Origin: Salinivibrio kushneri | Lineage (GTDB): Bacteria; Pseudomonadota; Gammaproteobacteria; Enterobacterales; Vibrionaceae | Direction: 5' to 3' | Length of the DNA: 64,000 nucleotides | Assembly (NCBI RefSeq): GCF_005280275.1 | Contig: NZ_CP040021.1 | Span: 2,195,001-2,259,000 of the forward strand | In this document: piece after piece, positions 51,960 through 62,252 of the stretch | How positions within the stretch are numbered: position 1 is the first letter of the stretch | How the letters are laid out: each line of letters opens with the position of its first letter | The notes under the pieces: model-generated | The model's database searches: none | Told to the model about the DNA's origin: nothing | Seen by the model: only the letters and a program-made list of their open reading frames with translations | Program-made: the position numbers and the translations under genes

Positions 51960-52964
51960 ATGACAGATCATATTCATATCGCCATCTCACACCCAAATGG
52001 TGTGAAGCATTATACGCTTTGCCCTACCCGTAAAAAGGTAGTGCAAACCTTGGCGTTAGTCGTGCTGGCCGTTCTCACCGTGACCTTTGCCAGCCTCTAT
52101 TTACTCTCCGAGCGTTCCACTGAAGCCGAAGCCGCGGTTAACCGGTTACGTGAAGAGCGTGCTGCATTGAATAACGAAGTGGCCATGCTGCAACAAAAGC
52201 GTGATGAGCTGTCACAAACCATCGAGAACAAAGATGTCGAGCTGACTGCACTGACGCAGCGCGTGGTGACAGTGGAAGATATGCTGGGGCTGCAATCGGT
52301 GGCCAAAGACGCCTCACTGACCCATCGGCTTGATGTGGCGGCAATTAACTCCGCTGTGCGCTACACCATGCTTCAGCTCATTCCTAATGGTAAACCGATT
52401 CAAAGTTATCGCCGTTCATCTGGGTATGGTTCACGCACGCACCCAGTAACGGGCAAAGAAAAATTCCACATGGGGTTAGACTTAACCGCAGACATCGGCA
52501 CTCCGGTGTATGCCCCGGCCGATGGCGTGGTGGAGTATGTCAGACCCAGCCGCCGCAAAGGCTATGGTAATTTTGTAAAAATAGACCATGCCTTTGGCTT
52601 TATGACCCTCTACGCCCATCTTGATAAGTTTAATGTGCGAAGTGGGCAGTTTGTAAAGAAAGGCGACTTGATAGCCTGGTCGGGTAACACGGGTTTATCC
52701 ACTGGCCCTCATTTGCACTACGAAGTCCGCTTTTTAGGACGAGCGCTGAATCCGCGCCGGTTTATTAAGTGGAGTGCTGAGCAGTTTGATACCTTGCTCG
52801 AAAACGAGAAGCGCGTCAGTTGGGGACATTTAGTCGCGGTAGTGGAAAACTTGGTCGAAACTCAGGTACAAGTCGCCAATATGCCCGACGCTGAGCCGCC
52901 ACTGAGCACCGCCCAGCAGCGCGAAGCCGATGTGCAAACCACACCGACAAAAGCCTCAATGTAG
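51960..52964 (+). CDS. M23-family peptidoglycan endopeptidase
   Basis: 334 residues with one transmembrane anchor (about 25-50, LALVVLAVLTVTFASLYLL), a periplasmic coiled coil (LREERAALNNEVAMLQQKRD) and an M23 (LytM) domain with the zinc ligands HMGLDL and GPHLHYEVR. The other conserved His is in LYAHLDKF. It should cut peptide cross-links in peptidoglycan. The C-terminal ~60 residues are Gln/Thr-rich and less conserved. Confidence 0.93.
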   Translation: MTDHIHIAISHPNGVKHYTLCPTRKKVVQTLALVVLAVLTVTFASLYLLSERSTEAEAAVNRLREERAALNNEVAMLQQKRDELSQTIENKDVELTALTQRVVTVEDMLGLQSVAKDASLTHRLDVAAINSAVRYTMLQLIPNGKPIQSYRRSSGYGSRTHPVTGKEKFHMGLDLTADIGTPVYAPADGVVEYVRPSRRKGYGNFVKIDHAFGFMTLYAHLDKFNVRSGQFVKKGDLIAWSGNTGLSTGPHLHYEVRFLGRALNPRRFIKWSAEQFDTLLENEKRVSWGHLVAVVENLVETQVQVANMPDAEPPLSTAQQREADVQTTPTKASM

Positions 52965-53075
52965 TAGAAATAATAGAGTCGTAGAGGTAGTAGAGCGATG
53001 ATAAAACCGAGCGCCTTTGTTCGATCAACGGGCCGTATCATCGCCCACCACTTCGCTATTGGTACTTGCGTACGA

Positions 53076-54452
53076 CTACAAGTCTTCTAGCACATCCAGG
53101 GCGTCGGAGAGTTTGCTAACGCCATAAACCGTCATCCCTTCAATACGCTGTTTCGGCAAGTTGGCTTTGGGCACGACTGCTTTTTTAAAGCCATGTTTTG
53201 CCGCTTCCATCAAGCGCTCTTGCCCACTTGGCACTGGGCGAATTTCTCCCGCCAAGCCGACTTCGCCAAAGACCACCAGCTCTCTCGGCAGCGGGCGATC
53301 CCTAAAGCTCGATATCAGCGCTAACAACAGGGCAAGATCGGCACTGGTTTCGGTGACTTTAACCCCGCCAACCACATTAACAAACACATCTTGGTCAGAC
53401 ATTTGCAGCCCACCGTGTTTGTGTAGAACGGCCAGAAGTAAGGCAAGACGGTTTTGCTCTAGTCCCACCGCCACCCGGCGTGGATTGGCCAATTGTGAAT
53501 AATCGACCAAGGCTTGTAACTCTACCAGCAAAGGGCGAGTTCCCTCCCACACCACCATCACCGAGCTACCGGAGGTTTGCTCCTCACCACGTGAAAGGAA
53601 AATAGCGGAGGGGTTACTGACCTCTTTTAAACCCTGCCCAGTCATCGCAAACACACCAAGCTCGTTGACCGCACCAAAGCGGTTTTTATGACTGCGTAGC
53701 GTGCGAAAACGGCTATCGCTGGAGCCATCAAGCAAAATAGAACAATCAATACAGTGCTCCAGCACCTTGGGGCCGGCCAGCGTGCCATCTTTAGTCACAT
53801 GCCCCACCATGAAAATCGCCACATTGTGTTGTTTGGCATAGCGCGTCAATGCCGCGGCAGACTCCCGTACCTGTGACACGCTGCCGGGCGCAGATTGCAC
53901 ATCCGCGACATGCATCACCTGTATCGAGTCAATCACCATGATTTTCGGTTGTTCTTTTTTGGCCACCTGACAGATGGTTTCCACACCCGTTTCTGACAAC
54001 AGCTTCAAGCGGTCTTTGGCAAGCCCGAGTCTATCGGCGCGCATCGCCACTTGCTGTAATGACTCTTCCCCTGTGATGTACAAGGTCGGCAAATGGTGTG
54101 CGAGCCCCACCATGGTTTGCAACAGCAAGGTACTTTTCCCTGCGCCCGGGTTACCACCAATCAAAATAGCGGCCCCTGGGACGATCCCCCCGCCGAGCAC
54201 ACGATCCAGCTCTTTAAAACCACTGCTCAGGCGTGGCACTTCTTGTAGGTCGATATCCTGCAGGGTTTGGACTTGCCCCTCGGCGCTGCCTGCATACCCG
54301 GCATACTTTTCATTGCGCGCGACCTGAGGCGACGCCGCTAGCCTCACCTCTGTAATGGTGTTCCACGCGCCACAGGCTGAGCACTGCCCTTGCCAACGGG
54401 GAAAATCCGCGCCACAGTCGTTACATACGTAGGCTCGTTTTGTTTTTGCCAT
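53076..54452 (-). CDS. radA: DNA repair protein RadA
   Basis: 458 residues. N-terminal C4 zinc finger (CNDCGADFPRWQGQCSACGAW), RecA-like ATPase with Walker A GGNPGAGKSTLLLQT and Walker B IMVIDSIQVM, the KNRFG motif (HKNRFGAVNE), and a Lon-like C-terminal domain (GGVKVTETSADLALLLALIS). RadA is a helicase-like branch-migration factor in recombination. Divergent from the PilZ protein gene, close to serB as in other vibrios. Confidence 0.97.
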   Translation of the reverse strand: MAKTKRAYVCNDCGADFPRWQGQCSACGAWNTITEVRLAASPQVARNEKYAGYAGSAEGQVQTLQDIDLQEVPRLSSGFKELDRVLGGGIVPGAAILIGGNPGAGKSTLLLQTMVGLAHHLPTLYITGEESLQQVAMRADRLGLAKDRLKLLSETGVETICQVAKKEQPKIMVIDSIQVMHVADVQSAPGSVSQVRESAAALTRYAKQHNVAIFMVGHVTKDGTLAGPKVLEHCIDCSILLDGSSDSRFRTLRSHKNRFGAVNELGVFAMTGQGLKEVSNPSAIFLSRGEEQTSGSSVMVVWEGTRPLLVELQALVDYSQLANPRRVAVGLEQNRLALLLAVLHKHGGLQMSDQDVFVNVVGGVKVTETSADLALLLALISSFRDRPLPRELVVFGEVGLAGEIRPVPSGQERLMEAAKHGFKKAVVPKANLPKQRIEGMTVYGVSKLSDALDVLEDL

Positions 54453-54576
54453 TCGCTCTCCAAGACGTATGATGTCAGCTAATTCACAAAATGATTGCTA
54501 TCTTATTAATTATTCCGACACTTTTTCGAATCGGTGCCGTTATTATATTAAGGACAATACTTTACCAGACTTTGCC

Positions 54577-56934
54577 ATGAAGCAGGATGATTACCAGGGA
54601 CTGATTGAGCAGCTGCTTCCGATGTCCCAAACCCCCAAATTTGAGGTGCTGCTCGATAAGCTCACCGCTAACGAGCCAAGCTCTGCCAAACTGCTGATCA
54701 AAATGGAGATCAGACGTTTAATGACGCCATGCAATCGTGCCATCGATCTGCGTGGCAAAGTCGATGGTGAATGTCATCAATACGAGCTAAACGGCCAAAC
54801 ACATTGGCTAGATGATGTGGCGATTAACCACTATTACGAGCGCTTGCCTTTATACAATGGACAAATGACCCAAGGCTTGTGGGAAGATTTGCACAACACC
54901 CCTAATAACTTTCGCGTCAAACACGAACAAGAGAAACACACTCAGCAACAAGGAAAAGGCCCAGTCAGTGATACGGCCCAAGCGGCATTGTTACCCGAGA
55001 AACTCACCTTTGGCCGTTATTTAGCGCGTAGTGAAAGCCGCATCCATTTTGCTACCCAAGTATTAATAACACTGAATACTGGGTATGAGGTACATGGGGT
55101 CACCAGCGACTTGTCTAATTCAGGGTGCCGAGTGCGTGTCCCTGCAGCATTCGATTATCCGCCTAGCGCTGAAGTATTAGTGCAGTTCACCGCGCTGGGG
55201 CAAAAGTATCAAGATCCCGATCTTGAGCAAGGGTTGAGTTATCGTATTATTGGCGTCGATCAAAACAAAGAGTCCACCAGTAGCGTGTGGTTGCGGCTGC
55301 GGCTTGACACCAGCAGTGACGCGATTAAGCAAGCGCTCGATACAGAAATGGCCTCACCCGACTTTCGTGGCAAACAAGATGGTGAGGACAAGCTACTCAC
55401 CCTCAAGCTGCAAAGCTATGAACAGTCCTTTTTGCACCATACCAGTGTGCTACCGCTTTACTTTGCGCAAGACAAATTAGAGTACGTATTACAAACGCGG
55501 CAAAATCGGGAGCTATGGGATTACTGGCACGACAGCCGCAATCAACCCGTCATTAATCATATTTTTGATGCAAAGCGTTTGGCGTTACTGCAAGTGGAAG
55601 GAGCGTCAACCAGCCAGCTATTGTTATATTGCTTTTATGTAGAGAAAGACAAGCAGCGTTTCTTCTATTCTGCCTCGCCCAGCGAAATGAGCGAAGATGA
55701 GCGCCACCTGTTCTGGCAACTGGGTGCCAAGAGTCCTTCATGGCGGGTGTTGAAGGTGACCATGTCAGCCATTAATGCGGGTGACATTGAGCGTTTGCAA
55801 GATGTATCTCCGGACTGGCTTAACACATTAAAAACCCTCACACACGTCGCGTTGGTGCAAGATGTGACTCATACCGAAAGCAAGGATAGTTATTTATCCC
55901 ACCCCAAACCGTCGTTATCCAGTCAAGCCTTGCGACGCTTTTTACACCAACGTAATCCAGTGTGCGCGGCACAGTTAATCTCATCTGATAGGCAGCCCCA
56001 ACGTCGTGAACCACGTTATGCCTATCGCTCTGAGGTCTCATTGGTGCATCCAGAACAGGGGGCGCTGAAGGGAAGACTGGTCGATTTTTCCTCGGGGGGC
56101 TTGAACCTGAAACTGGCGCAGCCTTTTCAAGGGGCGAAAGATGACTTGGTGTCTGTATCACTCGATGCGTTTGTCAATATTGACCCGCGCGCACCGTTAG
56201 TCGACATGCCGTATCAGGTGATTCGAGTGAGCCCCAAACGCGATAATATTCAACTCAAGCTCACCACTGAAGCGCCCAACACCCGTCGTCGCCAGTATCT
56301 TCGCCGCTTGATTGAGCACAACCTCGACAAATTGACCGTGCTGGATGAACGTTTGCCCGACCCTCCCTTGATTTGGGCCATGCACCAATTGCTGCTCACG
56401 CGCCTAACCGTGCAGCCTTATTTTGTTCGACGTGATAACGGTGTACTCTCGGTGCCTGCAGTGGGTATCAACCTGCCTCCCAGCCGTTTGCACCGCTTTC
56501 TCGAGCGCGCAGGCGGCGGTCGCCAACTGTCTTTTTACCCGGTGTTCGGGGATAAGATTCTCACCCGTACCCATGAAGTCACACGCCCTTCGCAGCCTCT
56601 GAAAGAGCTGGTACGCGAGTACTTCGTCTGGATAGACATGAAAGATGACAAGGTGCGTGCGGTGCATACCTTTGCCGATAGTGAGTTTGAATCTGACGAC
56701 GCGAGACGTAAGTTCATCCAGTTGGCGCAAAAAGGCGGGGCGTTTGCCGTGCTACGCAACCGGATGACACCGCTGGCCCATGCTGAACAAGATATTGATG
56801 CCACCCAGTTATCCAGCTTGCTCAAACGCGATACCCACAAAGCACGCCAACTGGAAGACGAATTTGTTGCCTTGTGTGCCTACGGTGAGTTGGTCGATGT
56901 GACCGATGAAGTGCTAATGCGCCTGGGACGATAA
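54577..56934 (+). CDS. Two-PilZ-domain c-di-GMP receptor (PlzC-like)
   Basis: 785 residues from ATG 54577 (MKQDDYQGLIEQLLPM), preferred because it matches the family N-terminus; ATGs at 54469/54472 would add 36 residues. A -10-like TATTAT just before it also favours the shorter form, though no Shine-Dalgarno is clear. Two PilZ motif sets are visible: SESRIHFATQ with SDLSNSGCRVRV, and RREPRYAYRS with VDFSSGGLNLKL. The long flanking regions have no known enzymatic motif. Position between radA and serB matches V. cholerae PlzC. Likely cytoplasmic c-di-GMP effector. Confidence 0.82.
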   Translation: MKQDDYQGLIEQLLPMSQTPKFEVLLDKLTANEPSSAKLLIKMEIRRLMTPCNRAIDLRGKVDGECHQYELNGQTHWLDDVAINHYYERLPLYNGQMTQGLWEDLHNTPNNFRVKHEQEKHTQQQGKGPVSDTAQAALLPEKLTFGRYLARSESRIHFATQVLITLNTGYEVHGVTSDLSNSGCRVRVPAAFDYPPSAEVLVQFTALGQKYQDPDLEQGLSYRIIGVDQNKESTSSVWLRLRLDTSSDAIKQALDTEMASPDFRGKQDGEDKLLTLKLQSYEQSFLHHTSVLPLYFAQDKLEYVLQTRQNRELWDYWHDSRNQPVINHIFDAKRLALLQVEGASTSQLLLYCFYVEKDKQRFFYSASPSEMSEDERHLFWQLGAKSPSWRVLKVTMSAINAGDIERLQDVSPDWLNTLKTLTHVALVQDVTHTESKDSYLSHPKPSLSSQALRRFLHQRNPVCAAQLISSDRQPQRREPRYAYRSEVSLVHPEQGALKGRLVDFSSGGLNLKLAQPFQGAKDDLVSVSLDAFVNIDPRAPLVDMPYQVIRVSPKRDNIQLKLTTEAPNTRRRQYLRRLIEHNLDKLTVLDERLPDPPLIWAMHQLLLTRLTVQPYFVRRDNGVLSVPAVGINLPPSRLHRFLERAGGGRQLSFYPVFGDKILTRTHEVTRPSQPLKELVREYFVWIDMKDDKVRAVHTFADSEFESDDARRKFIQLAQKGGAFAVLRNRMTPLAHAEQDIDATQLSSLLKRDTHKARQLEDEFVALCAYGELVDVTDEVLMRLGR

Positions 56935-57002
56935 CCACAGGCGACGCACTCGTCAGCACGATATCGACCGCGGCAATAGCAAAGAGAGAGCGGCATCCAG
57001 TA

Positions 57003-57060
57003 GGTGCCGCACCGAGAGGGTGCCACACCAAGTGGGTGCCACACCAAGTGGGTGCCACAA
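57003..57060. repeat. 16-bp tandem repeat, 3.6 copies
   Basis: The units GGTGCCGCACCGAGAG, GGTGCCACACCAAGTG (twice, identical) and a partial GGTGCCACAA lie between the convergent ends of the PilZ gene and serB. Probably a minisatellite that can vary by slippage. Confidence 0.85.
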
Positions 57061-57071
57061 GGTTGCGCTTA

Positions 57072-58043
57072 TTAGCGTGGCTGCCAGCTAATCCGATCGC
57101 GCATACTGGCAGAGAGCACACACAACACACCGCCCAACCACGCATGTTTGACCGCCGCTTGCGCTTTCGCATTGACTTTGGGCTTCGCATGATAGGCAAT
57201 ACCAAGGCCAGCGGCCTCCATCATCGCCAGATCATTGGCGCCATCGCCAACGGCTAAGGTGTTCTCCGGCGCAATATCGTACTTTTGCGCCAACATGGTC
57301 AACACATCCGCTTTTCGTTGTGCATCCACCACTGCCCCGTCTACTTCGCCGGTCAATTGACCATTTCTGACCCCAAGCTGGTTCGACGCCGCATAGTCCA
57401 AGCCTAATTGCTGCTGTAGGTGATCAGAAAAATGGGTGAAACCTCCAGAGGCAATCGCCACATACCAGCCGTGGGCTTTTAAGCTGGCCACGAGATCCGC
57501 CATTTCTGGCATCAACGGCAACTGCGCTTTCACTGTCTCAAGTATCGCCGCGTCAGAGCCTTTCAAGGCCGCCACGCGTTGACGTAAGCTCGCCTCAAAA
57601 TCAAGTTCGCCCAACATGGCACGCTCGGTAACCGCAGACACCGCCTCTCCAACCCCAGCGAGTGCCGCAATCTCATCAATACACTCTATCTCTATTGCGG
57701 TGGAGTCCATGTCAAACACCGCCAAACCAGGTCTGCTTAAATCCGGCAGGGCCTGTAAATCGGCACAGTCAAGCGCGAGTGCATCAATCACGGTACGATG
57801 CTCATCCGTCAGTTCACCACGGATCAATAACACCTCATACGGCCCAACACGCCAGCCGTCGACGACCTCAACGTCATCACCGGTAAAAAAACGGATATCG
57901 TCGAGCTGACGGGGGTCGATGACCTCACCAAACACAATCCATCCCCCTTGCCGGCGGCGCGAGAAAGCAGACGTCGTCATCGTTGGGAAACGGCGGTAAA
58001 GTTGCGGTGAACGGTGAATTGCCAAGGGGTTGGCCTTATCCAT
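57072..58043 (-). CDS. serB: Phosphoserine phosphatase SerB
   Basis: 323 residues from MDKANPLAIHRSPQLY at 58043. HAD-superfamily enzyme: nucleophile motif FDMDSTAIE, motif II IASGGFTHFS, motif III/IV VGDGANDLAMM. An N-terminal ACT-like region (about 30-100) precedes the phosphatase. It performs the last step of serine biosynthesis. The tail after AVKHAWLGGVL is short (LCVLSASMRDRISWQPR). Divergent from ytjB, as in other vibrios and enterics. Confidence 0.95.
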   Translation of the reverse strand: MDKANPLAIHRSPQLYRRFPTMTTSAFSRRRQGGWIVFGEVIDPRQLDDIRFFTGDDVEVVDGWRVGPYEVLLIRGELTDEHRTVIDALALDCADLQALPDLSRPGLAVFDMDSTAIEIECIDEIAALAGVGEAVSAVTERAMLGELDFEASLRQRVAALKGSDAAILETVKAQLPLMPEMADLVASLKAHGWYVAIASGGFTHFSDHLQQQLGLDYAASNQLGVRNGQLTGEVDGAVVDAQRKADVLTMLAQKYDIAPENTLAVGDGANDLAMMEAAGLGIAYHAKPKVNAKAQAAVKHAWLGGVLCVLSASMRDRISWQPR

Positions 58044-58172
58044 GGTCAATATTTTCCTTTCGATTTCCAAGCAAGCTTGGTCAATGAATCAATCACAATG
58101 AGGCTGTGATACCATAAAAACCGTAGTAAGCTCCAGTGCTAATTGATCCTGTTTATCTGGCTTGAGGAAGGT

Positions 58173-58757
58173 ATGTTTTCAATTTCGCGCAAAACACTAC
58201 GGCGGGTGACCTGGTGGGGAATGTTGCTCACCACGATCGGTGCTATTGCCGCCTTAATGCTTTACAGCACCACACTCAGCCAGCGCCAGTATCAAGCGCT
58301 ATATCAGCAAACCGATCAATTAGCCCAGCTGATGACCCGCCAGGTGGGGGTGCAAGCCTATGATGCCTTGGTTGATAAGAACTATCAGCCTCTGCAAACC
58401 ATGGCCAATGAACTGGCAACCGAGCCGCTGATCCGTGATGCCAGCTTCTATCAGCTCAACGGCAGTCCTGTGGTGCGCTCAACGAATGCTTTACCACTGG
58501 AAACCGCCGTCGGATTAACCACCCCACTGGGGCTAGAAAGCCAAGGACGACAGCAGCTGATGACGCCGATAAGCCGTGGTGGCGATATTGTCGGGTTTCT
58601 CCGTCTCACCGTTGAGCATCACTCGGTTATCAATGAAGCCAAAAAACAGCTGCAATCGAATATGACCGAATTCCGGCTCCTCATTGGCCTCGCTCTCTTG
58701 CTGGGGGCATTATTGATGACCATGCTCACTCGTCGTTCTGCGCGTTTATCTTGGTAA
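58173..58757 (+). CDS. ytjB: YtjB/SMP-family membrane protein (AhpA)
   Basis: 194 residues from the ATG at 58173, directly behind GAGGAAGG. Two transmembrane segments (about 18-38 and 165-185) flank a periplasmic domain (QLNGSPVVRSTNALPL), the arrangement of a sensor-like protein without signalling output. It is called SMP or YtjB and is conserved next to serB. Function not well defined. Confidence 0.88.
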   Translation: MFSISRKTLRRVTWWGMLLTTIGAIAALMLYSTTLSQRQYQALYQQTDQLAQLMTRQVGVQAYDALVDKNYQPLQTMANELATEPLIRDASFYQLNGSPVVRSTNALPLETAVGLTTPLGLESQGRQQLMTPISRGGDIVGFLRLTVEHHSVINEAKKQLQSNMTEFRLLIGLALLLGALLMTMLTRRSARLSW

Positions 58758-58796
58758 AACGGCAAAATACGGCGACCAGAGCGAGAAACCGAGATA

Positions 58797-58829
58797 AAAA
58801 AAGAGATGGCCGTTCGCCATCTCTTTTTA
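58797..58829. terminator. Bidirectional terminator between ytjB and deoB
   Basis: AAAGAGATGGC and GCCATCTCTTT pair around CGTTC, with A- and T-runs on the two sides. Confidence 0.85.
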
Positions 58830-58846
58830 TCTGGGGGGTCAACGCG

Positions 58847-60067
58847 TTATAGGAACGACTTGCCGTAATCCATTGGCGACACATCAAAGTATTCCGCCAA
58901 GGACTGGCCAATATCCGCGAACGTTTCGCGACGACCGAGTGAACCCGCAGGCACTTTTTTGCCGTAGACCAGTGCAGGGATATGCTCACGGGTGTGATCA
59001 GTGCCAGGCCAGGTTGGATCGCAACCATGGTCAGCCGTTAGCAATAACACATCGTCTTCTTCAAGCATGTCCATGATTTCCGGTAGGCGACGGTCAAAGT
59101 ATTCCAACGCCGCCGCATAGCCAGCTACGTTGCGGCGATGGCCGTACGCCGAGTCAAAGTCGACAAAGTTGGTGAACACCAAGCTGTTGTTACCTGCTTC
59201 TTTGATGGCGTCTTTGGTTGCATCAAACAGCGCTTCTAAGCCTGTGGCTTTGATTTTCTTGGTGATACCGCAGTGCGCGTAAATGTCCGCAATCTTACCA
59301 ATCGAGATCACATCACCACCTTTTTCGTCCACCAGCTTTTGGAGCACGGTAGGAGAAGGTGGCTCGACAGACAAGTCACGGCGGTTACCGGTGCGCTCAA
59401 ACTGGCCTTTCGCTGGCCCGATGAAAGGACGGGCGATCACGCGACCAATGTTATAGTCTTCCAGCTCTTCGCGCACGATCTGGCACAACTCATACAGGTT
59501 ATCGAGCCCGTAGGTTTCCTCATGGCACGCAATTTGGAACACCGAGTCCGCCGAGGTGTAGAAAATCGGCTTCCCAGTTTTCATATGCTCTTCGCCCAGA
59601 TCGTCCAGCACTTGAGTGCCCGACGCATGGCAGTTACCAAGATAGCCAGGTACACCCGCTCGCTCAACAATGCGATCAAGCAGATCTTGCGGGAAGCTGT
59701 TGGTTAAGTCTGAGAAGTAACCCCAGTCAAACAACACAGGCACACCAGCAATTTCCCAGTGGCCAGATGGGGTGTCTTTACCAGAAGATAGCTCTTTGGC
59801 GTGCGCGTAGGCACCGATAATCTCTGCATGTGAGTCTAAGCCTTCTGGGAAGTAACCTGACGACTCTTCACACGCTTTACCCAAGCCCAACTTGGTCATG
59901 TTAGGCAAAGACAAGGGGCCTTGACGATCCGCATTATCCGCTTCGCCCTTCGCACACGCTTGAGCAATGTGGCCCAAGGTGTTTGCACCTTGGTCACCGA
60001 ATTTGACGGCGTCTTCAGTGGCGCCAATACCAAATGAGTCTAAAACTAATACAATTGCGCGTTTCAT
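58847..60067 (-). CDS. deoB: Phosphopentomutase DeoB
   Basis: 406 residues from [20 protein letters not shown] at 60067, with GGAGG six bases upstream. Alkaline-phosphatase-fold metalloenzyme: the DSFGIGA and [12 protein letters not shown] motifs (Thr nucleophile) and metal-binding [19 protein letters not shown]. It interconverts (deoxy)ribose-1-phosphate and -5-phosphate. Last gene of deoC-deoA-deoB, 11 bp after deoA. Confidence 0.97.
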   Translation of the reverse strand: MKRAIVLVLDSFGIGATEDAVKFGDQGANTLGHIAQACAKGEADNADRQGPLSLPNMTKLGLGKACEESSGYFPEGLDSHAEIIGAYAHAKELSSGKDTPSGHWEIAGVPVLFDWGYFSDLTNSFPQDLLDRIVERAGVPGYLGNCHASGTQVLDDLGEEHMKTGKPIFYTSADSVFQIACHEETYGLDNLYELCQIVREELEDYNIGRVIARPFIGPAKGQFERTGNRRDLSVEPPSPTVLQKLVDEKGGDVISIGKIADIYAHCGITKKIKATGLEALFDATKDAIKEAGNNSLVFTNFVDFDSAYGHRRNVAGYAAALEYFDRRLPEIMDMLEEDDVLLLTADHGCDPTWPGTDHTREHIPALVYGKKVPAGSLGRRETFADIGQSLAEYFDVSPMDYGKSFL

Positions 60068-60078
60068 GATCGCCTCCA

Positions 60079-61410
60079 TTAGACGTCTTGTAAGCTGATG
60101 CGACGATAAACGTCTGGTGTTGCACTCGGCGCCTCATCAGCGACTTTCACTGCGGCTCGCACCGCATTCGCCGCTTGTTGCCATTGCTCTTCAGTCTGAG
60201 CGTGGAGCATGGCGAGCGGGGTGTGCTCATCCACTTGTTGCCCCAGACGAATCATTTCGTTCAACCCAACGGCATAATCAATTTTATCGCTGGCAACCCG
60301 ACGGCCACCACCTATTTCTATAATAGCCATGCCCAATGCCCGTGTATCCATGGCATTGGCAATGCCTGATTGCTCGGCATAGACAGGTTTAATCACGGAT
60401 GCAGTCGCCAGATATTGATCCGGCGACTCAACAAAGTCAGCCGGCCCGCCTAGCCCTGCAATCATTTTGGCAAAACACTCGGCAGCGCGACCGCTGTCCA
60501 GTGCCTGATCCAATTTTTGTTTTGCTTGATTCACATCGGTTGCCAGCCCACTGACCACCAACATGTCGGCGCATAGCGCCATGGTCACATTGTACAAACG
60601 TGGATTACGGTAGCGCCCGGTGAGAAAATCAACGGCTTCTTTCACTTCTAAAGCGTTGCCTGCCGACGATGCTAACACTTGGTTCATGTCCGTCAGCAAG
60701 GCACTGGTTTTAGTACCAGCGCCGTTGGCCACTCCCACAATCGATTTGGCCAACGCCTCTGAATCTTCATACGTTGGCATGAACGCGCCCGATCCCACCT
60801 TGACGTCCATGACCAAGGCATCCAGGCCTGCGGCCAGTTTTTTCGACAAAATCGACGCGGTGATCAAAGAAATATTATCTACCGTGGCCGTGACGTCACG
60901 GGTGGCATACACGCGTTTATCCGCAGGCGCTAACGAGCCGGTTTGCCCTATGATGGCGACACCGGCGTCACGGGTCACCTCCCCAAACACTTGGTTGCTT
61001 GGCATGATGTTATAGCCAGGAATCGATTCTAGCTTATCCAGCGTGCCCCCAGTGTGGCCCAAGCCGCGACCTGAGATCATCGGCACATAGCCACCACACG
61101 CCGCCACCATGGGACCCAACATCAACGAGGTCACATCACCGACCCCACCGGTTGAATGTTTATCAACCACAGGACCATCAAACTGCATGTGAGACCAATC
61201 TAAGGTCATGCCAGAGTCGCGCATCGCACAGGTCAATGCCACACGCTCATCCATGGTCATATCATTGAAGTAAATCGCCATCGCAAACGCAGCAATTTGA
61301 CTTTCCGACACCGAATCGTTCGCCACACCCTGGATGAACGAATAAATTTCTTCTTTGCTTAACGCGAGGTTGTCGCGCTTCTTACGGATAATCTCTTGAG
61401 GTAAGATCAT
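60079..61410 (-). CDS. deoA: Thymidine phosphorylase DeoA
   Basis: 443 residues, start [18 protein letters not shown] behind AGGAGG. Signatures [17 protein letters not shown] and [20 protein letters not shown] mark the pyrimidine-nucleoside phosphorylase active site. It phosphorolyses thymidine and deoxyuridine to deoxyribose-1-phosphate, which DeoB and DeoC process. Middle gene of the operon. Confidence 0.97.
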   Translation of the reverse strand: MILPQEIIRKKRDNLALSKEEIYSFIQGVANDSVSESQIAAFAMAIYFNDMTMDERVALTCAMRDSGMTLDWSHMQFDGPVVDKHSTGGVGDVTSLMLGPMVAACGGYVPMISGRGLGHTGGTLDKLESIPGYNIMPSNQVFGEVTRDAGVAIIGQTGSLAPADKRVYATRDVTATVDNISLITASILSKKLAAGLDALVMDVKVGSGAFMPTYEDSEALAKSIVGVANGAGTKTSALLTDMNQVLASSAGNALEVKEAVDFLTGRYRNPRLYNVTMALCADMLVVSGLATDVNQAKQKLDQALDSGRAAECFAKMIAGLGGPADFVESPDQYLATASVIKPVYAEQSGIANAMDTRALGMAIIEIGGGRRVASDKIDYAVGLNEMIRLGQQVDEHTPLAMLHAQTEEQWQQAANAVRAAVKVADEAPSATPDVYRRISLQDV

Positions 61411-61429
61411 ACATCCTCCTTACCGGCCA

Positions 61430-61453
61430 ATGGGCAAGGTTCACCTTGCCCAT
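61430..61453 (-). promoter_or_regulatory. Intercistronic hairpin deoC-deoA
   Basis: ATGGGCAAGG and CCTTGCCCAT form a perfect ten-pair stem with a four-base loop in the 65-bp gap. There is no T-run, so message stabilisation or partial attenuation is more likely than full termination. Confidence 0.55.
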
Positions 61454-61475
61454 GGTGTCGAGTGACAATCAGCGG

Positions 61476-62252
61476 TTAATAACCGCCTTCTGCTGCTTTT
61501 TCACCTTCACCTAAGGTGTGCAACAGATTTGCCAACAGGCTCGATGCACCAAAGCGGTAATGACGGCTGTCAGCCCATTGCTCGCCGAGAATGCGATCTG
61601 CCATCGCGAGGTATTGTTGCGCGTCTTCCGCCGTGCGCACGCCACCCGCAGGTTTAAAGCCAACCGTATCAGCCACGCCTTTATCGTTGATCACGTTGAG
61701 CATGATCTCCGCCGCTTCTGGGGTGGCATTCACCGCCACTTTCCCCGTGGAGGTTTTGATAAAGTCAGCGCCTGCATCAATGGCAATCTCAGACGCGCGC
61801 TTGATCAGTGCCTCGCTTTTCAGCTCACCGGTTTCAATGATCACTTTAAGTAATACGTCGCTGCCACATGCGGCTTTACACTGTTTGACCAGCTCAGCAC
61901 CCACTTGTTCGTCACCCGCGATCAGCGCGCGATACGGGAACACCACATCGACTTCATCGGCGCCATATGCCACCGCGGCTTTGGTTTCTGCCACCGCAAT
62001 ATCAATATCATCATTGCCGTGTGGGAAATTGGTCACGGTAGCGATGCGCACCTCAGGGGTGCCTTGTTCGCGCAGTGTTTTCTTGGCGACAGGGATAAAG
62101 CGCGGATAGATACAAACTGCTGCTGTGTTGCCAACGGCGGTTTTCGCGTTCTGACACAGGCTGATCACCTTTTCATCGGTATCATCATCGTTCAGTGTGG
62201 TCAGATCCATCAGTTTTAGTGCGCGTAGGGCCGCGGTTTGTAATTCGTTCAT
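61476..62252 (-). CDS. deoC: Deoxyribose-phosphate aldolase DeoC
   Basis: 258 residues. TIM-barrel aldolase with the Schiff-base lysine in [13 protein letters not shown] and [21 protein letters not shown] further on. It splits deoxyribose-5-phosphate into acetaldehyde and glyceraldehyde-3-phosphate. First gene of the deo operon, read leftward from the intergenic region at 62253-62618. Confidence 0.97.
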   Translation of the reverse strand: MNELQTAALRALKLMDLTTLNDDDTDEKVISLCQNAKTAVGNTAAVCIYPRFIPVAKKTLREQGTPEVRIATVTNFPHGNDDIDIAVAETKAAVAYGADEVDVVFPYRALIAGDEQVGAELVKQCKAACGSDVLLKVIIETGELKSEALIKRASEIAIDAGADFIKTSTGKVAVNATPEAAEIMLNVINDKGVADTVGFKPAGGVRTAEDAQQYLAMADRILGEQWADSRHYRFGASSLLANLLHTLGEGEKAAEGGY

